Position numbers and translations under genes: made by a program. This document shows, piece by piece, positions 14,901-29,900 of a DNA stretch of 64,000 bases. Every line of letters begins with the position of its first letter. The first letter of the stretch is position 1. Source of the DNA: Ectobius pallidus (Eukaryota; Arthropoda; Insecta; Blattodea; Ectobiidae); assembly GCA_964059195.1 (NCBI GenBank), contig CAXKWD010000005.1, positions 145,663,686-145,727,685 of the forward strand, in the 5' to 3' direction. The notes under the pieces were generated by a model, which saw only the letters and a program-made list of their open reading frames with translations, was not told the origin of the DNA and made no database searches.

Positions 14901-17900
14901 TACTGGAACCATAGATTCTATACATTGTCTCCACATATTGAAAATAGAACATCTTAAAGTATTTCCAATATTGGTTGCCTATTTTCCTTTTTTGCCATTT
15001 CTGGCTTTTTTATTTATATGTAGCCTACTTCTTTTTGCTTTTCTTTTATATTTTTTAGTACTGTACTCTATTAGCAGTATTGAAAAATTTCTGAGTTCCT
15101 TTTATAATATTCCCTCATCTAATTAAATTTGATAAGCCATCACATTTTCTACAGTAAAAATTTGACTAATTTCCTTGAATTTTCCTGTTTTGATTAAAAA
15201 GAGCCCAAAGGACTCAATTTGCAAATAAACATTATATCATATTAATCAGCCGAACATTCTAAAACATTTAAAATTTAACAATGCATTGTATTTTCTTATA
15301 CTAAAATTATAATTTTTAAATCATTAAATGCTTTTTTCATAAAACGTAGTTTTCCAGCTGATGGCCAATTGCTATCCGATGGAATTATTTTAATTTTATT
15401 ATTTTTATTGCAGAGTTCTAACTGAAGCAAACACTGTATGGAAGAAAATGGGTAATTTGGTTATGATTATGAGTAGGCCTACTGGTATTAAATAGCTATA
15501 TTTTAATTATTCGAGCGTTATGTTAGGCCTACGTGAGCAGTTTTGCATATAGCCTACGCAGTTTAATTTCAGTGCCCTTATTGTCCTTTTTTTCTTTATT
15601 TAATGCCTTTTAGGCGGCTAAAATACAATTTTTAGTAACTTTAACTTACCATGCCTAATAATAAGTACTAATGATCTTAAAAGAAAATGTTGCACCAGAA
15701 ACGAATTTTCGTATAATCTTCTCAGGAAAATACATATGGCCCGCCACAAGCATTATCCCGTTTACAGCATTATGTTAATTATCTCCGACGTGAATGCCCA
15801 CATTTTTAATACTTGAATAATACTTACATGTCTAGCAAGGAAAGCCAATGCAATTGTCACCGCCAGCAATAAACCACATAACGCGTACTTCCCAGGAGCC
15901 AAGCTGGAAACAATACCCATTTATCAATTCATTGTATTGATAGCAATGGTTTGAATATAAAGTAATATTAAGACTGGACTTTTATTTTTTATCAGCTAAA
16001 ATACAATTATAAATCTAATTTAGCTGATCAAATGTTTAACATACATATTAACCTCTAAATGCATATTGTAGCCTACAGGATATATTAATTTTGACTTAAA
16101 TTTGTAATAAAATAGGGAAAAATACTCGTAAAAAATTTAAATTCATATAGCATTTACATAATAGGGTACAAGAAATGCGCTGTTAGCCTAATCATTGTGT
16201 TAATAGTTTCCTTCGCAAGTCCGGCACGGATTTATAATCTGTTTGAGGAATTGAGTCTCATGCATTTAAGGATTAAAAATCGGCGGGTCCTTCGTGGGTA
16301 AAACGGTACAGTAAAATGTATTTGAGGCAATTAAATAGAAGAAAAGTAAGTGTTTCTCCTTTGTATCTTTCTTCATGTAGCCGCTTCAAAATCTTATAAC
16401 TGCCGTGATTTTCTATTTCCGAAACTTCCACTAACCCTGTGATTACGCATATCGAAACTACGAGGCAGAATCAAATGAAAACAGCAATTAATTTTTTTCC
16501 ACTATTTTTCTGCAGGAAGAATGTTTGCTTGTACATTATTTTTCTACATAGTCCCCTCCCAGTTCAATGCTTCGATACTGCATGAGAAAAATTATTCTGG
16601 TTGACACTGTAGGCACTCATGCACCGCCGATTGGATGTCTTCATCAGGTTTGAACTTCTGCCCTCTAAGGGGCTCCTTTAGTGGACTAAAGATCTGGAAA
16701 TCTGATGGTGCCAAACCTGGCAAGTATGACAGATGTGGGAGGCACTTGAAGCATATGTCGTCGATGTTTTCATGGTTGCACGAGCAGCATGACGACGGGC
16801 GTTATCATGTTGAAGCAAAACACCTGCACTCAGCAACCCCCTTTGCTTTGTCACCATCAGATTTCCAAATCTTTGGTCCGTTAAAGGATCTCCATGGAGA
16901 GCAGAAGTTCAAATCTGATGAAGACGTCCAATCGATGGTTCATCAGTGGCTACAGCGTCAACCAAAATAATTTTTAACATGTGGTATCGAAGCTCTTCCT
17001 ATCCAATGGCGTAAGTGCATTGAACTGGGAGGGGACTATGTAGAAAAATAACGTACAAGCAAACATTCTTCCTGCAGTAAAATAGTGGGAAAATTAATTG
17101 CTGTTTTCATGTATGTAGGTGCAATGTTATATTCGTAGACATTACCAAAGAACACTGAAACATACTAAATGTAAATGTAAATATCTGATGTGATACACAC
17201 ATAACTTTCTCTACCCTAGGCATGTGAAATACGTCTTGAAAATCTAACATAGAATAGTAGGTATTTCCTGAAGGGAATGGGCGTATAATTTGTTACGTTA
17301 CCTGTATGTTATGACTGGAGCGGTCAGTTTGCGGCAACGCAGATTACTGGAGGCGAGTGATATACCAAATACTATATTGTACAGTTGGTATATTATGAAG
17401 TGTGATCGTATATTATCATAATTATTATGATTAGTATTAATTTTCCTTTGTTTTAAATATTAGATAATTTGAACATCAGTATGAAAAAGTCAAAATGACG
17501 CAAAATATTTTTTTTTCATGCTGGATATGGAGTTCTGATCTACAACATTGGCCCTGCAATTTACTTTCGCCTCAGACCCAAAAAATTGGGAAAACTGGAA
17601 TTGCATGCGGGATCAGTCAGGTGGAAAATTAAACCGAATTGCATGCCAACAAATACTTAAATTGCATGCTGGCGTTCCTTTGGTTATCTCTTTAATAGTC
17701 TTAGAAGGAACTTCGCTACGAATCACGTAATGCAGGTACATAGTGGTTTCTTCAATCATGCAACAGAACAGGGCGAGTGATACAATTTAACTGTAACTAG
17801 AATAATATATAGCAATAACCATACGAATCTGTAAATAAGATATATTTTGATACTTTACAAAATACTAATTAAGTGAATGCAAAAAAAAAAATGAAAATAT

Positions 17901-20900
17901 TTAATCCAAGTATTGTAATTGTCCTCATAAGCATGTAGTGTTACATTAATGTAATGGAGCATGCAGTAATGAAACCGTGGTGTTAATTAAAAAAAACATA
18001 CGAAGTCATTACATTCAGTGTAATAACTTATTTTTGCACTTATCAACGTATCAAATTAAATCAGGTGTAACGCTCACTTATCGTAACCTCAACAAAACAC
18101 AAAATAGGCCTTTATTTATATCGATACATCTTTCTTACCAAGCGGATACCTATATTTATCATAACAATGTTTAATCTTAGTTAAGTGTTGAAACACGTTT
18201 TCAACAGTTTATGGAAATAAGATTTATTTTGACTTATAGTACTTAAACAAATGTGTTGTATTTAGGTAACTTATTGGAAAATGAGCCAACTGTGTTGATT
18301 GAAAAAAATCAGAAAGCTGTTCTTCATCAATGGCTTAAAATTTAATTTTCAAATGGTTCTAAGTAATAATAAGGAAATGCTGGCTGGTCCTAGAACTCCA
18401 TACCTGGCAACTGTGATAGTTCCTATCCTTCATTGGCACGACATTTGGAAATTTCCTTTGTCTCCGCACGCAATTCATAAACGATGGAAAATTGATAAGA
18501 CTGCCCTGGGTAACACAAATTACCCATGATAAAGCACGTATGGACTTTAGAATCTAAATACTACATATAACTCGATCGGTAAGACCTGAGCCAAACAAAC
18601 GGCTGCGCAGTAGTCTAAGACGACATAATCTAGACCTGCCTGACCTTCATAGAACGTGATGTTCGTTGCCAGTTCATATTGTACAGACCGTGTAAAAACA
18701 TCTTAGTTAGCCTCACAGCATTCAATAGTGAAGACCCAAAAGCGATATTCTGTGAGTTACATACCATAACTAAAAACACAAATACTTTATTCACTTTATT
18801 TTTGTTTTCAATAGTTACGGGCTATTATGAACCGCATAGTTTGGAATGAATAGTACAGTATATGCATTCTCTTCTGCCCTTACTCCATTGCTAACGGCGG
18901 ACGATAAGCTATCTGCGCGTGTTTGGCTCAGGTCTTACCGATCGAGTTATAACGAACTAAACTTTGGGTTTACTCATTTTTCGTTCTATTAAACTTTCGA
19001 TATATTTACTTCCTACTGAGTTTATCGCAAGATACTTACTTGGACCAGTCTCTATGATTGACGGCTTCTTCGCAGTCTAGAGCAGGTCCAATCACGGCCA
19101 CATTCATGCCGCAGTGAGCGGCCGCTATTAGGAACAAGAGGCCAGCCTTGATTAGATGGGACACCTGAGCAGGTAGAGAGGCCGCTATGAGCACCAAAAC
19201 GCAGAAGTAGGTGAAATACGAAGGATATAAACACACACTACCCAGGTCCTCTATCGTGGTGCAATTGTTAGCATTGGATGGCGTTGTACAGGAAACCTGG
19301 AACAGGAATCGTGAATTTTAGTTACATGAAGGTGCAAAGGCGCCGACTTTTGTAAGGCAAGGTACTTTCTATCCCCAATTTTTTTTTCCATATAAGACCT
19401 ATCTACGAGGGAGAATCAAACGAAAACTGCAATTAATTTTTTCCACTATTTTAATGCAGGAAGAATGATTGCTTGCACATTATTTTTCTACATAGTCCCC
19501 TCCCAGTTCAATGCGCTTATGCTATTAGATAGGAAATGCTTCGATACTGCATGAGAAAATTTATTATCGTTGACACTGTATGCACTCATGCACCGGCGGT
19601 TGGATGTCTTCATCAGACTTGAACTTCTGCCCTCCAAGGAGCTCCTTTAATGGACTAAAGATCTGGAAATCTGATGGTGCCAAACCTTGCAAGTATGGCA
19701 GATGTGGGACGCACTTGAAGCATATGTCGTCGATTGTTTTCATGGTTGCACGAGCAGCATGAGGACGGGCGTTATCACGTTGAAGCAAAACACCTGCTCT
19801 CAGCAACCCCCTTCGCTTTGTCACCATCAGATTTCCAAATCTTTGGTCCGTTAAAGATCTCCTTGGAGGGCAAAAGTTCAAATATGATGAAGACGTCCAA
19901 TCGATGGTGCAGGAGTGGCTACAGCGTCAACCAAAATAATTTTTCTCATGAGGCATCGGAGTTCTTCCTATCCAATGGCTAAGTGCATTGAACTGGGAGG
20001 GGACTGTGTAGAAAATAATGTACAAGCTAACATTTTTCTTGCAGTAAAATAGTGGGAAAAAATTAATTACTGTTTTCATTTGATTCTCCCTCGTATAGCT
20101 ACCAAAAATCCAATTCTTGCTCAAATCGGCGCCTCTGTGACCGTGTTACGGTAATAATTATTACATTGCCAAACGTATACGGAAATGAAAATTGAGAAGT
20201 CCATGAGTCCAATTTTTGGGCTAGTTCACTTTATGGTAGGAATGTATTAAAATACCTTGAACCATCTATAAAGAGAGAAAACTCACATGTCCTTTATTTT
20301 CTTATACTTGTAGAGCAGAATGAAATTGTGATGAAATTGAAATACTCTACATGTCCTGTTCATCGTATGATGTTGGCAATTATGTGATGTTCAAGTGGAC
20401 TTGCATTTGAGAAGTGCATGATGTCTATGACTTTCAAGCATATTAATCACTGATTAAAATGACAATATAGTTATATAACGTTACAAAACTCATTTCACTA
20501 CTAAAACAAATTTAAATTTATATAAATCATTTAATAAAGGAGAATTTCTGATAATAGATTTCCAAATGTGTAACATGCATTTCAGAATGGCACATGTCCG
20601 TGACTTTCAGATTATATTTTCTCATATATAAATATTTTGGATGTCCAACAATGTCCAACAGAGACAATAATCTGTGGTTCATGAATGCATACATCTATTT
20701 TGGACTTTTAAATCTACTAGTGTAAGAGATTTTGAAGATACCCCATGGATAATTAAGTCTTAAAACAGTTATTTTAAATTATTTAATACCATGTCAATGG
20801 TGTTAGCGATCCCTAGGAGTAAGATGACCACAATGCCCACTATTCTTCTCATCCAAATTGAGTTGTTCATGGCCTCGCTGCACTTCACCAGGGGATGTGG

Positions 20901-23900
20901 GAATGACTGTAAACATAAAGTAATAATTATTGTTTTTATATTGAAAAAATAATTTAAGTAAAACATTCTAAACAAAAGTTTTAATAGACTATCCCACTCA
21001 TACGCCGCGTGTTTGATATTGACCAATAACGTTTAGCAATTCCTCGGATATAGACCAATCACGGCCGTTTATCCTACAATATTCTTGTAGGTATAAGCAG
21101 CATGGCATTTTATCGCGGTAAAATCAGCTGCTCGTTACTGGAGACGCAAGTATCAGTATGCAGTGATTAATAGTCACTGCTGCCACTAGGGGGCACGAGA
21201 TCAGATTATTTAATACAACATAACTTGTTTGGAAATTGAAAAAATAATTGATTAAGAACACAATTTCGATTCGGTGCAAGCCATTTCGTGTGCTTTTATT
21301 CTGTTCTGCTGTTAGGTTACCTGAAAGAAGTTAACTAAGTCTTATATGGACCATTGGTAGCACTTAATTGCACCATGGTAGCTCGAATCGATTCATGGAT
21401 GGTTGATTCACAGTATGTCGTGGTCTCACAACTGTTAGTTTTGTTTTTATACAACAAATCACGAAAGGAATTATTATTTATATAATCCGTAACATTTTAT
21501 TCATGGAATTGTCTTAATAAATCCAACTCGAGTTGACGAGTTGCCTCAGATAAATTCTCAGAATCTATCGATAAACTCGTCACTCTCGTGGGATTACCTA
21601 TGATAAATACATCAGTGTAACATTTAACGTTATGTGTACAGCAAAAGTCATTTTTCAGATGTTTTTTCTGTCTCGTTGTAATACTTTATTGCCGTATATA
21701 ATAAACTCATGTGTAGCTCTTAAAACAAGTATATTATTTACTTGAGCCCTTGGTAGCTCAGTATCAAGGACAGCCGTTACATGTGGGAGTTGGTGAGGTA
21801 AACATGCAGATTGACCTAAATACTGCGTAATGTGCTATGGGGTTGGTTACATGGCTAGGCAGAGAGGCGGCTTCCCTGGGAACGTGTCCTGCATGCTAAA
21901 TATGGGGAGATTCTGGAGCTTCTATCAGTTGCCGAGTCTGATAGTCTGGTCTCCGGTCCGGACTAATGGATTTGCAAATTTTATTCATTTATGTGTCCAA
22001 CCTCTTTGGATCTACTTCTTTAGATGCGGATATTTGAATTATTTTTAAAAAAATGTTCTGTAGGTTTAACCCTACTATAAGTAGTTATAGATAGGATTAT
22101 ATGTGTTCCTGAGATTCAATGTCGATTTTTATACGTTAATACATGCTACGTGGTCCCTGAAATCAAAATACCACTTTCGAATTCATGTTTGGTGTGTTTG
22201 AACAGCATAGCACGAAAATGAAAAATAGTATAAGAACTAAATTTTTGATTTGGTTTAAAACGATATCGCCTGGATATGTGGTAGAAAACTTGGCGGCGAC
22301 ATTCTCTTGTTTTACCATCAGTTGCCAATACCACAGGAGCCATATAGGTAATTACAAATATTTATTTAGGCCCCTAAAGGACTCAGACGTTAACACACAC
22401 AGTAGATTTTATATACAGTGAGTCCCACGCAAGAGTTGGCCAATGACGCGGGTTTCTGCGTCGCGGCAGCCACAGCTCCAACTACCGAGCGATCGGGTGA
22501 AAAATCTACGCAAATAAAGCCGCGATCGGTGTAATGATTCAGGTTCTCACATTTACAGTTAAAATTACAGTGCAAATAACCACGTACTTCATCACTAGAG
22601 ATGTTGGAAATGTTCTCCCTATTCATCCACACAATAATGGGACTTTTTTAGGAAATTTTCTTTTACTTGCGTAAGTTCAGCTTTCGAGGTAGAGTTAATT
22701 TCTCTTGTGATATTTTTTTCGTACGAGCATCTTAATTACCATTATAGGCAAATTGCATACAACTGTTTTTGTTTGACGCTTCAGCGCGCCATGACCTTCA
22801 CATCAGCTAGTTGTAGTTCTTGTTTTCTATGACAGATGTCAGCTCATATCGTCGGTCAAATGGAAGCTTCCTTTTGGATATTTTCTTGAAACTAACAGAT
22901 TTTGACAACACGAAAATCATTTTAGTGCGATATTAAAATTAACACGCACAGAATTGATTTTATTTTTATTTTATTTTAAATGATTTAATTGATTTTATTT
23001 ATTTTTATTTAGCAGTTTTCAGCTGCTACCCTCAAGGGCTCAAGATCGTACCGTGTTCGATAACACTCGATAATGTCATAATGAAGATGTGTTTCGAAAT
23101 GAGTATATGGAAATAGCGCACGTGGGAGTAATGCACAGTGGTGTTTACGAACAGTTGAAGAGCGGACGTGGACCTAGTGCGCATCTGCTGTGATTGGCAC
23201 AAATGCTTTGTCATATGTTGCTAAATTTGACTAAGGTGACTGCTTAATTTCGCTATTACTGAAAAAATGACGAGGCTATAGCTGATTAAAAATTTCACTG
23301 CACTCCTCCTCGAGAAGTAATCCCTATAATATAAAGCCACACGGCTGACTCACTCACTCACTCACTCACTCACTCACTCACTCACTCACTCACTCACTCA
23401 CTGACATTAATGTTTGCCCACTTCCAGATGAGCTAGAAGCTTGAAACTTGGTACATAGCTTTTAGTCTGTAAACCACAGGAAGATTCCAAAAAGTTATTT
23501 TTTTCAATTTTAAGCCCTAATACCCCCCGAAAAAGAGCTCGACTCGGCTCACCGACATTGTTTGCCCCCTTCCAGATGAGCAAGAAACTTGAAATTTGGT
23601 ACATTTATAGCTTTTAGGCGTAAACCATAGGAAAATTCCAAAAAGTAAATTTTTTAAAAATATTAGCCCTAAAAATCCAAGAGAAAGGGCTCCGCTCTGC
23701 TCACCGACATTAATGTTTGCCCACTTCCAGATGAGCTATAAACTTGAAATTTTGCACACATTTAGCTTATAGGCTGTAAACCACAGAAAAAGTCCAAAAA
23801 GTTTATTTTTTAAATTTTTAGCCCTAAAAACCCCCCGAAAAAGGACTCGGCTTGGCTCACCGACATTAATATTTGCCCATTTCCAGATGAGCTAGAAACT

Positions 23901-26900
23901 TGAATTTTGGTACACATATAGCTTTTAGGCTGTATACCACAGGAAAATTCCAAAAAGTGTAGTTTTTTTATTTTTAGTCCTAAAAACCCCCGATAAAGGG
24001 CTCGGTTCGGCTCACTGACATTAATGTTTGCCCACTTCCAGATGAGCTAGATACTTGAAATTTGATACACATATAGCTTTTAGGCTGTAAACCACAGGGA
24101 AATTCCAGAAAGTTTATTTTTTTAATTTTTAGCCCTAAAAACCTCGATAAAGGGCTCTGATTCCATGGCAACGGTATTATCAAACGGTGTTCACGGAGGG
24201 CTATGAAAGTTTAGAAATAATTATTTCCGTAAACCTAACGGGGTGGTCTCAATCGGAACGCGACTATGTAGAAAAGTAGCTAGAAGGTGTACTTAAATGT
24301 TCCACATAAAACAGTTTCTATTTTCATTGTGGATTTCATTTTATGCCCCATCGAAGGTTGAAAAAATAGCCCTCGTATATGAATATTGAAAATAAGGGAA
24401 AAAATCTCGTATTAAAAAAAAATATTGCCTTAGAGTTGTTTTGATTGGATGTATCCTATTGGCACCCTTAATTTAAGGCCGCTGTCCTAACAGGATTTTC
24501 TCTCCTTAACCTTATTCTCTTAGGATATTTAAAGAACACAAAATCCTGGAGTGTTTTCATTAAGTTCTTTAAATTATACCTATTTTATGAGAACTAAATA
24601 GTGTGTGAGCGAATTTAAACTGAACAATACAAGAGGAAGCACAATGCTTTCTTCCTTTCACCTTCAATAAACTACACTCATTTACAGATATGCAAGTTTG
24701 CCGGTACCTTCGGAGCTGCTGATCATGAGTATTAGATTCCATCGCCTGCGAATGTTTGACTAGAGTACACGCAACACACGCTTGCCAGAGAAGTTGCCTG
24801 CATGGTTTTCCACCTAGGCGTTAACTCCTGGCGCTCCGTTGATCCTCAGTGCGTTGCAGTGTTTACCTGTACACGCAGAGCCCTTACTGATTTAGACATT
24901 TTACATTAATTATTAAAAACAGTGATTTCAGTTCTTAATACTATGTTACATTTATCTCGGTACCCTCTCTTAAAATCTCACATTTGTCCCTATAATATAA
25001 AGCCACATTGCTGACTCGCTCACTGACATTAATGTTTGCCCACTTCCAGATGAGCTAGAAACTCGAAATTTGGTACACATATAGCTTTTAGGCTCTAAAC
25101 CTCAGAAAAGTTCCAAATAGTTAATTTTTTAATTTTTGCCCTAAAAACCCTCGAAAAATTGCTCGGATTCCATGGCAAAAGTGTTATCAAACGTTGTAAA
25201 CGTAGGGCTCTGAAAAGGTAATAGCCATTACAGCAGACTAAATACACGCAGTCTATCTCCCATAATTATTTTAAAAAACCTTTCCCGAGAACCTGGGGGG
25301 GGGGGGCGGAGCCCCCAGTGAGCGAAGCGAGTCACTGTATATGATTCTAAAATCAGAAGTAAAGTATTCTTACACTTTAGATATGTAAAATGTTTTCTGC
25401 TCTTCAAGATTAATTCCTAGAATTTAGTGATAACTGATAAAGATTATTACTACTGAATTTGCAAACTTCGTATACATAGACCTAAACTAATTACGTATGT
25501 AACTGTAACCACTGACATAGTTATTTTATGGAGGCATTAACTTACGGTAAACATTTTATTTAATGGAAGTACTCGTATATGCTCCAAAACTGTAAATTCT
25601 GTTTCAACCAACGGATATCCTGGAAGCATGTTCTTGATTGATGCACGAAATTGCTGTGGGTTCACTCCATTGCTTGACATTTTAGTGTGTGTCAGGGATG
25701 TAATTTGTCAGAAGTCATCTTACCCTCTATTCAGACCCTAGGGACACACCTCATCAGTCTAAGGAAAGAAAGGGATGAAGATGCATGGTTGAAGTTGACT
25801 TCGCGAAAAGAAGATTCAACACAGACTTATTAGCTACCAGCCGGTGGTCATCCATTATGTAAGGCTATATTTCGTATGTCATTATTAATCATTTCTGTCC
25901 CAGCAAGAAGTCTCTTTCCTCCATCTTCTTATCCAATTTCCACGTATGTCTTTAGAATTCAGGTTGTTTTCGATAAAGATTTTCTACTTTTATTTTATGC
26001 TAACACTTAATTACCGTTTTACTTCTGACACCATCTTTTCAAGTTGTTCTGTGCAGTCTTCATTACAAATTTCCACAGAGGCCGATTTAAAAATATATTT
26101 TTTGAGTGGGGTCAAGAATTGGATTGTTATTAGTTGTACAAAGCCCTTAATATGATGCAAGTTAAATATTAGGGGCAGAAAGTTAGTCCCCCACCCATCC
26201 GAAATGGTCGCCTATGCAAATGTCCCTTATCCAACGCAATTTCTCAACATGCCTTTATTAAGTGCAAGTATGGTACTTTATGAGATTGTGTGGAGGACGA
26301 AAAATGTCTGTCCGTCTGTCCGTCCGTCCGTCCGTGTGTCTGTACGCGCTCTAACTCAAATACGCTTTATCGAATTTTAATGAAACTTGGTATACGCGTT
26401 TATAATGTCCATGGGAAGAACCCTAATGAAATTGAACCAAATCGGTTCACCGGTACCGGAGTAAAACCCAATTTAGTGTATATTTTAAAAGGCGCCATAA
26501 CTCACATACGCTTTATCGGATTTTCATGAAACTTGGAATACCTATTTATAATGTCCATGGGAAGATGTCTGTTGATATTGGACCAAATCGGTTGGCCGGT
26601 ACCGGAATAATACCCAATTTAGTGCCCTTTTATGGTATCATATAAGAAAAGGCGCGGTAACTCAAATACGCTTTATCGGATTTTCATGAAACTTCGTATA
26701 CTTATTTATAACAATCATGGCAATAAGCCTATTGAATTTGGACCTAATCGGTTGTCCAGTACCGAAATAAAGAGTAATTATCAGTGAAATTTATTGTAAT
26801 ATTTTGGTTCAATTCGAAGCATTTTGATTGGCTCGCGGCCAGCCAATCAGCGGGCAAGTCCCGTAACTAAGGTAAATAACGGGGAATTCTGGAACAAGCC

Positions 26901-29900
26901 TTCAATTCCTGTCGAAACCTTCTTTAGTAAAGGAGGGTAAAAAGAAGGCACCTTCTTCAAATGCAAAATCAAATTCTCGGTTCTTTCTTATAGCGTCATC
27001 AATTAATGACAGCTTATAAAGCTTCCTTCAGTTGACATGGACAGTTGACACCTACATGAAAAACAAATGTTCCCATATGTACGATTATAGATGAAATGCT
27101 GTTGTATAATGACTAATTATTTTGCTAAAATTGATTACAATTAAATTAAAGCATTGAATTTTACTTCAGCCTATGTCAGATTAATAATTCCTGACCTCTT
27201 AATAAATAAAAACATTAAGCTCTGATAATATGCATACGTTGGTATTACGTTTGCTTCAGCTAGAGACATATCAGCACTTATCACACGGATATCTAGAATT
27301 TTATTTTACCTATGAATGAAATAATACAATAATGTAACATAAGGAAACTAGCAGGCTTGAAACATAGCCGAATTTCGAAATACGGTGATTTTTCTTTTCT
27401 GTGAGCTACGACGAGGTAGTATTCTCTGGTATTGGACACTGAACATTCGCAGTGTGGTTTGGTCTTGGGGTAAGATGCTTGTCTAGTATTCAAGAGATAT
27501 CACGTTCGAGTCGACCCTAAAGCAAAATTTGTTTTTATTTTTTATTATCAATTGTGTTAAATTGAGCCTATTCCATTCTTGTGTTCTATTTTGTCAATGT
27601 GCTTAAATAAGTATTACATTTTTCTTAAAAAAAATGGAAATTCATTGTCTTTCATTGACCTACAACATAATCCTAAAGAATAACATAAGCCTATACACGT
27701 TATTTCACGAACAGAAACTAGCTTTAAAGTTATTGCGTTGCGTTAAAATTGCATAAGCCTATACTCAGAACAAAACTGCATACCGCTAGGTGGAACTATC
27801 CTCTTCTTATTGGCTTACTGTACTATTTCATTGTCAATGCATTTTGTAAAATGTTTACATATTTTAAGAATTAGTATATCAGTGTATACCAATATGAATT
27901 AAGGTTAAGAATCAAACTTTAGACCTTTGTTCTTCCGTAAGCCCTGCTTAATGAATCGATCTGGAGTTTAACTCGGAGATCTATTTAAAAAAAAAAAAAA
28001 ACTTATTTTCTGTATATCATAACTGCAATTATTACTGATTAAAAAAGCATACTGGCACTTTGTTATATCAGTTTACCTGATTTTATTATTATCTGTGAAC
28101 AGCCTAGCTCTAGAACGAAAAATCATATAAAAACAACATTTTGTATTGGACTCAGGTATCTTTTGGGGATATGACACTCTTACTCTTAATGCCACTTTAT
28201 ATTAAGAAAATTTCATTTTTCGCCATTTTTCGAAAACGTCTCTTACGATTTTGTTTAAAATTTGTTCTAAGAGCTAAAACTTTAAACTTTTTTTTGCATA
28301 TATTCTTTGAAGCGTTGTTATAAGCCACCCACTGTTTATAGAAACTCAGTCTTACCTCATGAAGAATCAAGTTGTGCATCAGGTTGAAATAACTGTATCC
28401 GTGCTTTTTGCAATACGGCCTCCTCTTTTATATCATAGTTTGAAGTGAGAAAGGTGTATTGCCTATGGTTAGGGTAAAGTTACGTTAGTGCATTAATCAA
28501 ATTTTGTTTGGGTTGTGTATCCTTCGGGGATGCGATGTGGTAACGACATTCTCTTCATTTTTAAAACCAATTTATATTAAGAGAATGTCATAGAAAATAT
28601 ATTATACTAAGAGGCAAAACTTTTATTTGGGCAGAGTGTGTTATTTTGTTTCCCATGTGTAACTGTTCTTCCGTTATAGCACTCAATTCTGAGAAAGACA
28701 AACTATGCATTGACTCTGGCATTGTTGTTCCTCTTAACTTATGCCCTTTTAAAATTAATTAATTGATAGCTTGTCTTATATTGTATTAAATAAAATACTA
28801 GGGGTAGAGAGGCAGATAACCTCTGTCTTCCATGATACGAGGGTAGATGAAATATAAACGAGACTATTTTTCATTTATTTTTGTTTGCAATAAACACAAA
28901 ATTAAGTGTTTTTCATTTTTGTATAGAATTTCCTGCTTTGGAAATGCATTTTTTCCGAGCAAATCTGTAGCTTTTTAATTAAAAAAAAAGAGTTGGTTGT
29001 GTCATTAGCCAATTGCGTACGAATTGCTCCATCCCATCAACGTTGTCGAATTGCTGGCCATCCCCAGCTTCTTGGACTGGACCAAAAAGGATGAAAATCG
29101 CAAGCTAATAAATCAGGATACTAAGAAGGTTGTTAAACTATTTTCTCCATTTTGGTACGTGTGACAGCTCTTGCATTGTCATGAAGAAGGATCTCTTCTT
29201 CTACCGGTTAGTCACGTCTTTTAGCCTCATTGAAAACCTCGCAGTAGTACGCCGCATTGATTGCGCAACGATATTGTACAAAATCAACGTATAAAATGCT
29301 CTTCCTCCCCCCCCCCAAAACAGTCAAAAGCCTTCTGAATGCCCAGACTTGGCTTTCATAGGGAACTCCACGGCTTCTCACAAACGCCTTGTGCCAAGTG
29401 AAAACATGAGACGTTGACAGAGTTTGTTCCCTAAACTGTGCCAACAGTTAGCGCAAAATGTTGCGCTTTCATTTAGCGAGATAATGCATTGCGCAACGGA
29501 AGGTTGCATTTTTTTCTGATATATCCTTGCTGTATTGCAATCTCACAAGGGCGTCTCATCGCTCTCTCCCCCCCCCTTCAACATGCCATAAAGTAGCAGC
29601 TTCCTTAGCTGAAAATTATGCCCTAAAATAGTCTCGTTTATATTTGGTCCACCCTCGTTGCAAATAAATTGTAATGCCAGATCCAAGAAGTTTTAATGTA
29701 TTCTTTTGCACTCTGCTTGATTTATTACTCTCCCTATGTTTTGATCAAAAGCGCGGTATTTCACAGGTTTCAAGGTAACATTATAATCTTGAGTTGCCAT
29801 TTATGTCATAGATTTCATGAACAATCCGAAATTTTATTTGTATAATAACATGTACAAACTGATAAGTCCGCTATTTTCTGTTGATGTTATATAGATTTTG

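Noticed and set aside
23344..23402. Possible CRISPR-like array from regular repeats near 23.3-24.2 kb
   Set aside because: The repeats are contiguous ~155-bp tandem units with a microsatellite, in an animal genome; there are no spacers.
26290..26529. ORF with [22 protein letters not shown]
   Set aside because: It recurs in every copy of the GTCC-microsatellite element and is a translation of the microsatellite and tandem modules, not a gene.
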